Shown: piece by piece, positions 43,466-54,211 of the stretch
Layout: every line of letters begins with the position of its first letter
Numbering within the stretch: position 1 is the first letter of the stretch
Assembly: GCA_010093605.1 (NCBI GenBank)
Contig: MU004194.1
Coordinates: 12,908 to 76,907 of the forward strand
Source of the DNA: Lophium mytilinum
Taxonomy: Eukaryota; Ascomycota; Dothideomycetes; Mytilinidiales; Mytilinidiaceae
Reading direction: 5' to 3'
DNA length: 64,000 nt
Made by a program: the position numbers and the translations under genes
Notes under the pieces: model-generated
The model's input: only the letters and a program-made list of their open reading frames with translations
Databases searched by the model: none
Told to the model about the DNA's origin: nothing

Positions 43466-45489
43466 CTAAGCTCCGCCGCCTGCGTCACCCTGCGCAGGGC
43501 CATTGTCGACTTTTCTCCTCTTTGCTGGTGGTATAGTGCCTTCTTCGAACTGATCATCTGCGAAATAGACACTAAAGCCCCAAGGTAGGCCTAGCCCATC
43601 ATCCCACTTCTGTTTAGAGAACTCCAAAGTCCCATAGGTCTCTTGAATCCAGGCGAATCCTTCTGCCGTGCGCCGTTTGAGAGTTTCGTTGTCCACACGA
43701 TCGGGTGGATACATATGTAGGCAATCAGACACCAACCGCACCAGACGTTTCGAGTACATCGCCCAGCGATGTGGATGGTCGAACGGCAACGTGCGACGCT
43801 CCGGGTCGTTCCAGTAGAAGATATCTCCCTTTGGGTCCATTGCTCTCCAAACGTCGTCTGGATTGCGGGTCGCTTGCATAAGCATCCATATCGTCACTCC
43901 TAGACTGTATATGTCTGCTTTCGGGCTAATTTCGTACCCCCTAGGGTCTTCCTTCTCCGCTTGTGTGATAGGTGTGTATTGCTCCTGTCTAGTGTGTTAG
44001 AGTTGCGGGTAACAAAGACTCGGGTTGCAAGAGTGGGAACCTACCGGGGGCTGATACCCTAGCGTCCCCGGGCCATGAGCGCCATTCTTATCTTCTTCCA
44101 TGTACGACTCTGTTACCGCGAGACCGAAGTCAGATAACAGCGGTGTAAAGTAGGCGTAGTAAGGTTCTCTCCGCTCGCCGAGGAAAATGTTTGCGGGCTT
44201 GATGTCGAGATGGTAGCAGGGTTCCCACTCGCGCGTACTGGCTTCAGAAAGCGATTCGTCAGCTGCCTTCTCCGGACATACTCCGGTGGTGATTGACATC
44301 AGAGCATCCGCGAGACCATCGAACACGAACCATATGAATGCTTCAGGGATTGGGCTTTCGCATTCAAGTTAGTGATCTCTATACGAATCGAAAGCAGGAA
44401 GCGAAAAGGGACGTACTCTGCTTTTTCATAATGCAGGTTGATTACGCGCTCCAGGTCGATACCAGCGGCGTAGGTCAAATACAGCATCGCTACTTTCGTC
44501 TCCTCTCGCCAGTAAGAGCCTCGCGTTTTTAGGATATTCTCGCAGCACGGGGTTTCCAGCAACTGGTGCATCCCGATCTCATGATACATCTCGTTCTCTG
44601 CATTCTCCTTGGTGCTGTAGTCTATACGTTTGACGACTACTCGCTGGGAAAGGTGAGCATTTGACAGTCACTTTCACACTTTCTTGGAGTATTCGAAGCT
44701 GGTCACAAAATGAAGGAATCAACTTACATCTGTTATTTTACCGGTATCTTTATCACAAGACACCCACAAAAGCACTGATTTCTGCGGACTTCGCGCCTGA
44801 GATACCCCCTGCTGAATGTCTTGAACGTACAACGCTTTGACATACTGCCATTCGTCCCCGCGGAGGGCGGTTCGAACAGCAAACGTCTCATTTTCGGTTG
44901 GCGAAAACGGCTCTTGATTTTCTTCCTGGTCTTTTCCAACCTCTCCCGGCTGGTTCTCCAACATCGGCTGCGCAATCGCTGCTGCCCTCCTCGCATCTTC
45001 CACCAGTTGGCTCACAGCCCCCCGCTGCTGATCCACCATCGCCCCTCCATCGTCCGATACATAGTCCGGCAACGAACTCTGCACCGGCCTCGCAATTTCC
45101 TCCCTCCTCCTCTCATCATCCGCCGCCTCTCTCATGGCCCGCTGCTGCTCCTCCTCCACCTCCTCCTCCGTGACCCCTTCCTCCTCCTCTTCTTCCGCCT
45201 CCTCTGCCGCTACCCACCCAGGGATCCACGCGCCCTTCCCATCCGCGTCGTTGGTGAGCGCGTTCCATTTCCTTATCAGTTTTAGCGAGTGCTTGCCGCG
45301 CTCGAATTGCGTGCGGGGCGTGGGGTCGTTTTTCGTGCGGTACGATTTCGCGCGGCTGATTACGTCGAAGGCGAAGAGGAGGTAGCCGCGTTGTTCGGCA
45401 GTGGGTAGGGCGTTGTAGCCGTCTAGTTCGTGGATGTTGAGAATGCGGGCGTTGGGGACGTTGGGGGGTTGGGGGCCGGGTGCTGCCAT
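43466..45489 (-). CDS. Divergent protein kinase-like protein, four exons
   Basis: Model: 45489-44728, 44643-44417, 44354-44045 and 43984-43466, giving 605 aa with all phases closing. Residues 1-250 are specific to this gene: a conserved start (ILNIHELDGYNALP), then Glu-rich coiled stretches. The kinase domain follows. VVVKRID gives the beta-3 Lys, HLDIKPANIFLG the catalytic loop (HLD in place of HRD), and LSDFGLA the metal-binding DFG. GTLGYQPPEQYTP stands for the activation end, and DIYSLGVTIWML for helix F. No glycine-rich loop is visible before the Lys, where GVSQARSPQKS occupies its place. It may still be active, because Lys, Asp and DFG are kept. The C-terminal tail is basic (PPAKRRKV), a possible nuclear signal. 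Confidence 0.82.
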
Positions 45490-45930
45490 AGTGGGAGGGT
45501 GGGTAGGTGTTCTACGGCAGAGTTAGGGTGTTAGTATCGGATTTTCTGCAGGTTGAATAGGAGGGTTATGCGTACTGATTGACTAGGGGTTCTCTAGAGT
45601 TGTTACAAAGGGTGGAGGTATCTATCACAGTAGTCTTGTTCCTATTTTAACTTATCTACTACGATCATAATGAGTATTTTGAAATTTAGCGACATCCGGA
45701 GTCGATGAATCAAATTCACGTGCAGAGGTTGAGTTTGGAGTATGATGGTTCCTGGCGAACAAAGAATCAATTGGTAGCAGCTGCTGATTGGCCTTTGTTC
45801 GTGGTATATGTACAAACTCAAGACGTCTACCGCATCCGGAACAACTCTCTTTTCTTTGTTCCGAGCATGAACCCCAGGGTGTTTGTGGTGCAAGATAGAC
45901 CTAGCATAATAGTACAGTGACCGGCCATAA
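45490..45930. other. Intergenic, kinase promoter
   Basis: No gene is supported. A short frame at about 45705-45920 has no recognisable features and runs up to the repeat. Confidence 0.35.
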
Positions 45931-46147
45931 GCCTAGGCACACTACTTCGCCACTGCTTTGGGTACCGCTACAGGCTTTCGAAGATCTAAGGGCGATGTCA
46001 AGTTTCAAGCAGTGTAGACTAGACTGCCTCTTGACTAATTAGCAGCTCAGTAGCCGGGCTAAACCCCTACAGTGGTGTCGAGCGAGCAGCACCAACGCAA
46101 AGCAGTGATAGATCCGTGTGCCAATACTTGTGGTCTGGTACTGTAGG
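45931..46147 (+). repeat. Dispersed repeat, copy E
   Basis: The spacer part (45931-46000) and the full core (46001-46147) match copies A and B. The core includes AGTTTCAAGCAGTGTAGACT, GACTGCCTCTTGACTAATTA and GTGGTGTCGAGCGAGCAGC. The core ends 18 bp from the stop codon of the minus-strand gene that follows. Confidence 0.8.
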
Positions 46148-46164
46148 CCCTCTGATCTGAGCCC

Positions 46165-47096
46165 TCATGTAGCTGGGGGCTCAGCAACTACGCTCCCGAA
46201 TTCCTTCAGGCCGCTCTCCTTGTCGATCTTCACGACGATGAGCACAAACTCTCCATTCTTGCTCTCATCCCAAATTGGCTCTCCAAAGGAATCCACGGGA
46301 ATGACCTCGCGCGCCTCAGGAACCCCGTTCCACATCTCTCGTAGCATTTTCATGGACTTTATCTTGAAAGTCGCCTTCCGGGCCTCGACTTGTTCCGGTG
46401 TAGCCTTTTTGAGAAAGGGAATGGGATTGACGCCATATCTAATGATCAATCAGCCTCTTACAACTTGCGATTTTCGGAGCTGTTGACGAACTCTGCGTCA
46501 AGCTGACGACCAACGTCCTCCTTCGCAACACCGGCCATCTGCGCCGCTGCCCAATAGTATTCCCAAAGGGTCTGCATTGGCCACGAGGAACCTATGGCTA
46601 TCTCCGCGTCTACTCCAGAAGGACGGCCAAATTTGACCATTCTATTATGGGCAATCTAGCTCGAATCAGCAAAATCCACCATATGTTCACGTTTGGGAAT
46701 ATATGGGCTAGCTCACATCAATCTTGAGAGCCATATCCGCGTTTGGAGTTACACCAAAATCATAGGGACCGCGCGAGTATATTTTGAAGCATCGAATAGA
46801 CTCGTCTTTATATTTTTGTTGGGCTGCAAGCGCATTGGCAGGAAGCTTCGGCGGCAGAGGCGTGCTCTTCTTGATCACCTTCTTGAGACGCGACTCTGAG
46901 ATTGTCCAGCCTTTGGCTTCTCGGAGATGGCGCAGGATTCTGCCTCTGCCAACATCAGGTGGTCCGAGACTAGTTCTTCGATTGCGGCCACGACCTGTTC
47001 GTCGAGGGGCGTGGGCAAGGTATTGGTTTGGTCGACTTCATTGTCTGGAATATCCTCCCAATCTGCATCGTGGTTCTCGCCGTTCTGTGACTCCAT
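46165..47096 (-). pseudogene. Unrecognised fungal gene with disrupted reading frame
   Basis: Coding character is strong but the pieces do not join simply. A first piece starts MESQNGENHDADWEDIPD (47096). A second piece in another frame reads ILRHLREAKGWTISESRL, then YSRGPYDFGV and NADMALKID. It joins through a normal intron (about 46720-46643, ending CCATAATAG) to a third piece with FGRPSGVDAEIAIG and LWEYYWAAAQMAGV. A last piece has YGVNPIPFLKK, EMWNGVPEAREVIPV and FVLIVVKID. No in-phase intron links pieces one and two. Pieces three and four are separated by only 23 nt that look like a miniature GT..AG intron. Either the gene is decaying, or there are base errors, or splicing is unusual. I do not recognise the family. 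Confidence 0.45.
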
Positions 47097-47588
47097 GATG
47101 ACGCGGTCTTGTTGTGATTGTGTAAGGGACTCGAACGATGGTAAGAATTTTACGGAGGTAGACTGTCAGAGCTAACAGCAGTCGCGTGTGCACGTGATAC
47201 GAAAAAGGGGGAATCTCAGTTTGAACAAGCCGCGCGAGCAGGGGTGTACACGAGCGTGCCACTAGGGTGCTTCACTATGTTTTCGAGAATTTGAGCGTGA
47301 TGAAAGCTCTTCAATGTGGGCGCTTTGAAAAGTGGTTGAAGCGCTCCAAGCACTGGCAGCCATGTGTACAGATAAAAGGATCTTTTGAGTATGCCACTTT
47401 TGGCCCTCCCAGCGTGCTGGGGTATCTCAGACCGCATGGCATTTCAATGAAGTCAGGCACCCCAGAAGCACTACTTGGAAAGCATCATAGATAGCCGTAG
47501 ACATTTATCTCTCAAGATGGTTCAAAAAGGAAAGGTGATCATATAGACCTCTATAACAAGGCACCTTGCAGCAAGTAGATTACACACT
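47097..47588. other. Intergenic, no gene supported
   Basis: This stretch separates two minus-strand genes. Short frames only. Confidence 0.4.
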
Positions 47589-49165
47589 TCAGACTGTCAA
47601 CCAAGCCTCCTTCCGATCTTGCGCCTTGCCCTCAGCTTCGGGATCTGCGGTCCCCCACGGCTCGATCTCGTGAAGCACATCTGTAGTCACGACAATGCCC
47701 CTCGATGGTGGACGCCTATCGGACCCGACGCTCCCGTCAGGACTGCGCAAGCTCGCCCTGGCAGGTAGATGGTCCATTTCGACTGGTTGTATATCGGGCA
47801 TCGCGGTGATTCTGATTTCGCTCCAAATTGAGTTTGCACGACCGTGTGGGGATTGCGTACTTCGTGTTCCGAGATTCGGGCCTTTCTCGTATGCGGATCG
47901 ATTGATGTTCTTCCTTGCTTGATCGGAGTTTCCTCGTTTTGACGAGAAACGGAGTCTACTTCGAAGGCCAAGCTTGAAAGACACCAGGCGGAGCAGCGGC
48001 TGAAGAGCGGGGAAGCATGCTACCCACAGCCCAACATGACCTTCCAAGTCCGTCCAAAATGATGCAATCGAGATGTTGAAGGTCGTGTTGATGGTCATGT
48101 TAATGCGGACAATTACAGCCAGGCGAACAATACCGGTGATGGCAGCAAAAATTCCCACAGTAAAAACTAGCATGACTCTGAGGCTTTGGCTGTTGAACAT
48201 CATTTTCGAGTATAAGACCCAGATAGGGAGGGCGAGGAGCAAGCAGTCGAAGAGAATTCCGAACGAGGTGTGTGTATACATGAGGATGGCTTCGCGAGAT
48301 GGTGCCAGACACTGCGCTCCTAGTCTCCTCTTGTTCCATAGGTCACTAGGCGCGTTAGCTTCATGTCGAAATGACTATCGCAGGTGAATACGTACGGTAC
48401 GTGTTGACACTCAAATAGCAGAATCAGAAAGCAAACCGTGGTAACCGCTGCAATCAGACCACCGAGCGCATGGACTATCTTCTTGAAAAATGCTATGAAT
48501 GAGTCAGTGGCTGCTCGTGTCTCCTTAGGAAGGGTGCAATCGGCGCCGCCTGGCTTGCAAAGCGAAGCCCTTTTTCCTTTTCATCTGAATACTGGCGGAA
48601 ATTCCTATGGAATGGTATATCGAGTTCTAATGTTCACCAATAAGTGGGCTATGCTCACCTTCTTTGTTGAGTCTTGGCAAGAATGCTACGATCGACAACC
48701 TCACGAGTCCAGAGGACGCGATGTAGAGGAGTTGCATGGTTGGTAGAATCTGAATAGACAACATGAGCTCGTTTTGCTACTGATATTGGGTGTTAGATTT
48801 ACAAACCGAGAAGAAGATTGCGAGATCTTGCTGCCCGACCAATACCATCTGTTTTCCCGATCCGTGGAAGGTTTCTATTAGATTTGGTCAACTCTCCCAC
48901 CTCGGAGGGATGCCTTTTTAAACCGCCTTACCAAAGATCTCTAGAGAAGAAAGAGTTACCAGAGTTGCCTAAGGGCAATTAGCAAATGCTAGCTTGAATG
49001 TGAGCCTTCATTTGATCATACCCAGGCGGCAACGGCGAATACATCGTCGAGACCAGGGCTTTTTATCATGAATAACCGCACGTTCAGCCGCACTAAGAGA
49101 ATAACAGTAGATATGGCGATGAGGGCATAGTTCAAATTGCGAGTAAGCAACGTTCTGTCCTGCAT
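47589..49165 (-). CDS. PTH11-like/rhodopsin-domain seven-helix membrane protein, six exons
   Basis: Model: 49165-49022, 48968-48932, 48874-48846 (or to 48807), 48776-48659, 48492-48396 and 48345-47589. This gives 393 aa, or 406 aa with the longer exon 3. Phases close in both versions. Helix 1 is NYALIAISTVILLVRLNVRL, followed by PGLDDVFAVAAW, the conserved Asp-Asp loop of this family. Later segments are QLLYIASSGLVRLSIVAFL, VHALGGLIAAVTTVCFLILL, and two more helices. FWTDLEGHVGLWVACFPALQ is the typical last helix. The tail (about 190 residues) is polar and cytoplasmic. No CFEM domain was seen. The longer exon 3 would require a 30 nt intron, the shorter one 69 nt with donor GTATTG. Such receptors are implicated in surface sensing; ligand unknown. 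Confidence 0.75.
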
Positions 49166-51048
49166 TATGTGTTCGAATCACAGCCGCTAGGGCTATGCGA
49201 ATGCGTAAGATGGTTATTGTCGCCGGGTTTGTAGGCGCAATGAGAAAGTTCTAATAAAGCTCGGTCTGGGACATGTTGTGGGGAAGAGATGATATGATAA
49301 ACATTTAAATGTAGGTAGGGACTGACTATACAAAATAGCAGCCCTGCAAACGGTTGTGTATTGGGAAGGCTAGAATGCAACGGACTGGTGTTGTTGTTCT
49401 GAAGGACGGAAGGTCTCAGATTCTCAGAAACCAGGGCGAGGCATAACAAAGGACAATGTAGCATGCGGTTGAAGATGGCTGAATGCACACAAAACTGTGA
49501 AGCAGGGTTTCGAACGTTGTGATGTTGGCGGACAATTTGGCACTGCGGGTGATGTCCAGTCCAGTGGTCTTTCCCAGAGCAAATCAGAGTCGTCCACGAT
49601 GTGAAGGCCTTTGTGTATGAATCTTGACACGTCCCAGGAAACTCGATTGGACAGGATACAAGTGTAGATTGGACGCTTAGGCAGCCCGGGGAGTAGTTGT
49701 CCCATACTGGATTCCGGTGCGGGCGCGCAAATAAAACTGAGTCTTACTAGGATATAAGACTTGGTGATGCCTTACGTTCCCTCGACGCGGAGTCTCACTT
49801 GCGTGAGGATAACCACCGCAATTCATCGTTTAACCCTAGTTAGAGTATTACTTCAACCTGTTTAGTGAGTGTCCACGGTCACCCGGGCTACTGAAATGAA
49901 AATAGAGTGACTGCAAAGCTACAGCTAGGTTTGAGAGCAGCATCTTGCCTGAACGTGTCCGTACGGAGTCCTCAGTGGAAAGTCATGATCTGTTAACGAG
50001 CATCTCGAGTATACCGTACAGCTGGATATGATCGAAGGAGGGTGGGAAGCGGTGGTGAGGAGTGGTGATGCTAAAGGAGGCAAGGAGGAGCCAGCGAGCC
50101 GGAATAAGCTTTCGTGCTACGCTCAATATTGATTAGCCCCCTCTTCATCCAGCCGATCCTCCTTTCTCCTGGCCCTTCGCTCTTCTTCAACACCATGCAT
50201 GCCATCGCTACTTTTAGATGATCAGCATACAGTATACAGCAGCTTTTATCTTAGGAAAAAGCGCGTTACACAGCTTCGCCGATGACTCAGCTCTTGAGAG
50301 ACTGCCTGGAATGCTAGAATGGCTCGAAATTTCCCTTCCGGTTTTCATCGCAGGACAACTCGTTGCCTCGGGGATATTACCTTTCTAGCGTCCCCTGTTC
50401 CTGACTAATTGGCGCTGTGGTGGGCTGTATGCCCAGGTGAGGACACTCCAGTTGTACGACCAATGAACGGAAGCCACCTCTACTAACCAAGCAAGTGTAG
50501 CGACGTTCGCACCTTGCTATCAACCACTTCCAAGGCTAACCCTCCGAGCATAGAAGGACTTGTAATAGTCTTGCCTCTTATGAGCTCCTAGAATCTCAAC
50601 CGCTCTAGCTCAAACTTCCCCTTCTAGTTTTACGGTAAATGTTCTGGTCTTATCTTCATTCTACTGCACGATCGCTGACTTCGATTATTGTCACCTTAGG
50701 TTCTCTCATTTCACTTACCGATCGGAAGAACTGTCGTGGGACTGTTCGGTGCCGCCTTGCTCCAATCAGCACGAACCATCACTTCGAATGCTGTGCCTCC
50801 GTCGAAGCACGCTACCTGCAAGGGAAGCTTTGGCTGTTTGCAGCTATGGCCCTCACCTCCGCGGTATCTTCTGCCTTTCTCCAAATGGCGTCGCCATCGC
50901 GCGCCAGGATAAACCTGGATAAGTATAATCTTACGAGTAGTCCGGATCGCCGTAAAGTTCGTTGGTGCTTCGTTTTGCAAAACATAGCCGTACTTCACTC
51001 TGTGGCATCTCGCAGCCTGTGACCGCTGATTTTACAAATATTGTCAAC
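49166..51048. other. Long intergenic region, 1.9 kb, no gene supported
   Basis: Several frames of about 90-127 codons exist (for instance 49424-49705 on the minus strand and 50639-51022 on the plus strand). None has a recognisable domain or codon pattern. The last 100 bp are the 5' flank of the tyrosinase gene. A TPsiC-like hairpin near 49170 is not part of a tRNA. Confidence 0.4.
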
Positions 51049-52764
51049 ATGCATGTACTTGGGTTAGGTCATATTTTCAATTTGCTGGTGATGTGTTCTC
51101 TCATTGTCAACGCTGTACCCAGTGATCCTCGCACGACTTGTACGAAGGTATCCGCGAGGAAAGAATGGTGAGTACATGGCGGCATATATGACCACATTTT
51201 CTGGGCTCCTGACTTTGCTTATCTAGGCGGGCTTTGGGCAATTCCGAGAAGCTTGCCTACATAGCAGCAGTAAAATGCCTGAAAACTAAGCCCGCATTGA
51301 CCTCGCGGGACTTTTCTGGAGTAAGAAGTCGATTTGATGACTTCCTGGCCACTCATATCAACAACACAGACTTCATCCATTTTGTTGTAAGTTTAGGTCT
51401 CGGCCCCGAGTTTTTGAAGTCCGCTTTGAGCTTTTCGGGCTTTATTTGACATGCAATCTCCCATATTTTCAGACTAGGATTATGCTAACTGTATTTATTG
51501 AAGGGCCACTTCCAACCGTATGCATTTGACTTCACTCTAATCTATCTTTTTCTGAAGCTTTGATCTAGATGGCACCGCTGGTTTGTTGCGCAATATGAAA
51601 AAGAGCTACAGGTTACATGTGGTTACACTGGGGCACAGCCGTAAGTACCTCTAAAAGAGTCATACCTTTTGAAGCTAATATGGAATATAGATACTGGGGT
51701 GCGTACGCTCTGCTCGCTCTCGATTCTGGACATACGTGCTGATGAATGAAAGCAGACTGGACTAAGGATGCTACTGAAGCTCTCTTCCCATATGCGCCGG
51801 TCTTCGACGCTACCTATGGCTTCGGAGGTAGGTTTATTCGCTACTCCATGTCACTCTGATCTTCTGCTAAGGTCTTTCCTAGGGAATGGGCCATTCATTG
51901 ATTCGTCTAACGACCCTGACGTCTTTCTACACATTCCCGGGAAGACAGGTGGAGGTATGGGCTCTAAATTTCGTCGGTTTGGTGGCCTTGGTGCTAATAT
52001 GCGATGTAGGATGCGTCTTGGATGGCCCATTCTTGAACTGGACTGTAAATATGGGACCCGGTAAATCCGAATGCGGCGGGATGGCTCAAAATTATACTTA
52101 CTCTATGAAGGGTTCAGCACAGCTTACAATCCACGTTGTATGACCCGCGACTTGAGTCCCTCCTTCGCTTCTCAGAAGCTAAACTCCGCGGTCGTAGCGA
52201 AGACGCTCGCTGGCAAAACTTTCCAGGCATTTGACATTCAAGTCCAAGGTACGACAACTGTAGAAGGCATAACGTACCATGGCGGAGGTCACTTAGGCGT
52301 AGGAGGGGACTTAGGTGTTGTCAGTACCATCCGAATAAGTTTACAATGAACGAAGGCTGATCCTTTCGTACAGATCGGAGATATCTACGCGAGCCCTGCA
52401 GGTAAGAATCCTGAAGTGATAGAGGTCGGGCTAATTGCCACTGACACACGCCCCCAGATCCACTTTTCTACTTACACCATGCCAATCTCGACAGGCTTTG
52501 GGCCAAATGGGAGGCCGTCAGTAAGTACTCCACCTAGTCTTTTACCCTAAAAATCCACTCAACTGCGTAGGCCCATATCGTCTCTACGAAATCTCCGGAC
52601 CTGACACGCAGTTCGCCTATCCCTTCAACTTCTTCGGTGACGTACCATATGAGAATGTTACACTAGACTATCAGATGTTCTTCGGTAAGCTAGCAACAGG
52701 AAAGCCATTTGTTCCTATCAGGAGCGTCATGGATATCAGTGCTTTGTGCTACAAGTACCTGTAA
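51049..52764 (+). CDS. Secreted tyrosinase (copper monooxygenase), twelve exons with two micro-exons
   Basis: Type-3 copper enzyme oxidising phenols, possibly for melanin. Model: 51049-51167, 51227-51386, 51504-51517, 51569-51640, 51691-51698, 51756-51827, 51883-51954, 52010-52060, 52111-52319, 52374-52401, 52458-52520 and 52571-52764, giving 353 aa. All phases close. A signal peptide (HIFNLLVMCSLIVNAVPS) starts the protein. The CuA site is FIHFVGHFQPWHRWF, then CGYTGAQPYWDWTKDA and FDATYGFGGNGPF. The chain continues with TAYNPRCMTRDLSPSF, the CuB site YHGGGHLGVGG and DPLFYLHHANLDRLWAKW, and ends VMDISALCYKYL. Exons 3 (14 nt) and 5 (8 nt) are forced by the conserved protein sequence. No C-terminal lid extension of the latent mushroom type was seen. 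Confidence 0.88.
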
Positions 52765-53248
52765 GGGGCGAAGTCTGCAAGGAGGATTCGTTCTATTATG
52801 TACTTTGTATTACCTAGATAACACCTTGGTCGGTTTTTATCATCAATTCTATGAAGCTTCGCGACTTAGCCAAAGACTTCTCAGGGTGTATACATCACGT
52901 GACATGTACCAGTAATGTGAAGACTTCTTTAAGTTTTATAAACATAATGTCAAGCTGCGTATTTAATTTTCGTTTTCCGTCCCGAGATTTATAAGGGTCT
53001 TCGAGTTCAATTGAGGCCGTACTTAGCGTCAAGCAGCAACAATCAAGCATTGTCCCGAGGTCCAACGCGAATCGTCATGCCTGACTTACTGACCCACCCC
53101 CACACCCCATGGTTATCACGATACGATATATACCCCGGACCTCTCCATTTGTCTCAATCATGGACCTCAAGCAGATATCAAGCTACCTTAATCTCTCGGC
53201 AGACCTCCTCACGCGTCCGGAGCCCTGAACCCCTCTCCCACGCGCACA
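52765..53248. other. Intergenic, no feature
   Basis: This is the 3' flank of the tyrosinase gene and the promoter of the thioesterase gene. Nothing was recognised. Confidence 0.4.
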
Positions 53249-53812
53249 ATGCCTACCGAATACTTCGAAGACTTCGCGACCCACCCCTGGGTCCAAACCC
53301 TCCTCTCCGACTCTACCATAATAAAATCACCACTCTCAAGTAGAGCACCCGACCCCGCCGAAGGCGTGTCGAACAGTTTCTTCGCCACAACTCTGCACAC
53401 CAAGCGCGCTGTCCGCGCCTACATCAGCTGCAGCCGCCCGGACCCTAATGCCTCCTCCTCAGACACCGAACCACCCGCGCACGAGAATTACATCATAGTG
53501 TCTGTAGGCGACGGGCTGGACGGGGCTGACGGACGTCTGCATGGCGGGTTTTCGGCGGCATTGCTAGACCAGGTCATGGGGGGTTGCGCGGTGATGTGCA
53601 ATAATATGGGATCAAGTCCTGCGACGAAGGAGATGTATGTTAGATTTAGGAAGCCGGTAGCGACGCCGGGGGTAATACTAGCGCGGGCGACAGTAGAGAA
53701 GGTGGAGGGGAAAAGAACGTGGGTGAAGGGGTGGGTGGAGGATGGAATGGGTACGGTGTATGCGGAAGGCAAGGCAACATTTGTGAGAGTCGGGGCTGTT
53801 GAGAAGTTATGA
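53249..53812 (+). CDS. Hotdog-fold thioesterase (PaaI/4HBT-like), 187 aa
   Basis: This is an intronless gene. The signature RLHGGFSAALLDQVMGGCAV is the long helix start of hotdog acyl-CoA thioesterases, with the HGG and the acidic Asp on the helix as active-site parts. EMYVRFRKPVATPGVILARA and GKRTWVKGWVEDGMGTVYAEGKATFV form the following strands. The family hydrolyses acyl-CoA thioesters. The C-terminus is EKL, not a clear PTS1. No transit peptide is obvious. The substrate is unknown. Similar proteins are common as single copies in ascomycetes. Confidence 0.85.
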   Translation: MPTEYFEDFATHPWVQTLLSDSTIIKSPLSSRAPDPAEGVSNSFFATTLHTKRAVRAYISCSRPDPNASSSDTEPPAHENYIIVSVGDGLDGADGRLHGGFSAALLDQVMGGCAVMCNNMGSSPATKEMYVRFRKPVATPGVILARATVEKVEGKRTWVKGWVEDGMGTVYAEGKATFVRVGAVEKL

Positions 53813-54211
53813 TCGCAACGGGGAACGACGTTGAATAGACTTCCTTTCTCAAGACTCTTTGTACTTTCAGGGTTCCTCGAGCAGGGGTTATCTCGAAGCC
53901 TATCCTCCTGATACTGTTTCTCCCGATACTGCGCTGCATCTCGGCCCCCATTCATCACACAAATCCTTGCATAATTTGTTACATCGCAGCTGACTTGTTG
54001 CGAGAAGCCTCATCAGGTCCTATCATGTCCTGCGAAATACGGATGGCGTTGCGCCACAGTTACACTTTATCCAATCGAATCCTCGTCAACCTCGTATCAA
54101 GTTATTAATATCACGAGGGCATCCCGTGTCTTTGATGCGTATATCAATCTTCCAGCTCGTTCTGTCTTTTTCGTTCATGCATTGCCGTGTGCTATCATCA
54201 GGCGATCCATC
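53813..54211. other. Intergenic, no feature
   Basis: This is the promoter region of the Kre9-like gene. Nothing else was recognised. Confidence 0.4.

Noticed and set aside
49163-49185. Hairpin TGTG-TTCGAAT-CACA resembling a tRNA T-arm
   Set aside because: No matching acceptor stem upstream; the site overlaps the start of the PTH11-like gene.
50639-51022. 127-codon frame just upstream of the tyrosinase gene
   Set aside because: No domain, no codon pattern, and it ends 27 bp before the tyrosinase ATG; probably chance in the 5' flank.
52681-52722. Additional intron near the end of the tyrosinase gene (GTAAGC...ATCAG)
   Set aside because: Keeping the sequence unspliced gives the conserved family ending VMD...LCYKY; splicing it would destroy that ending.
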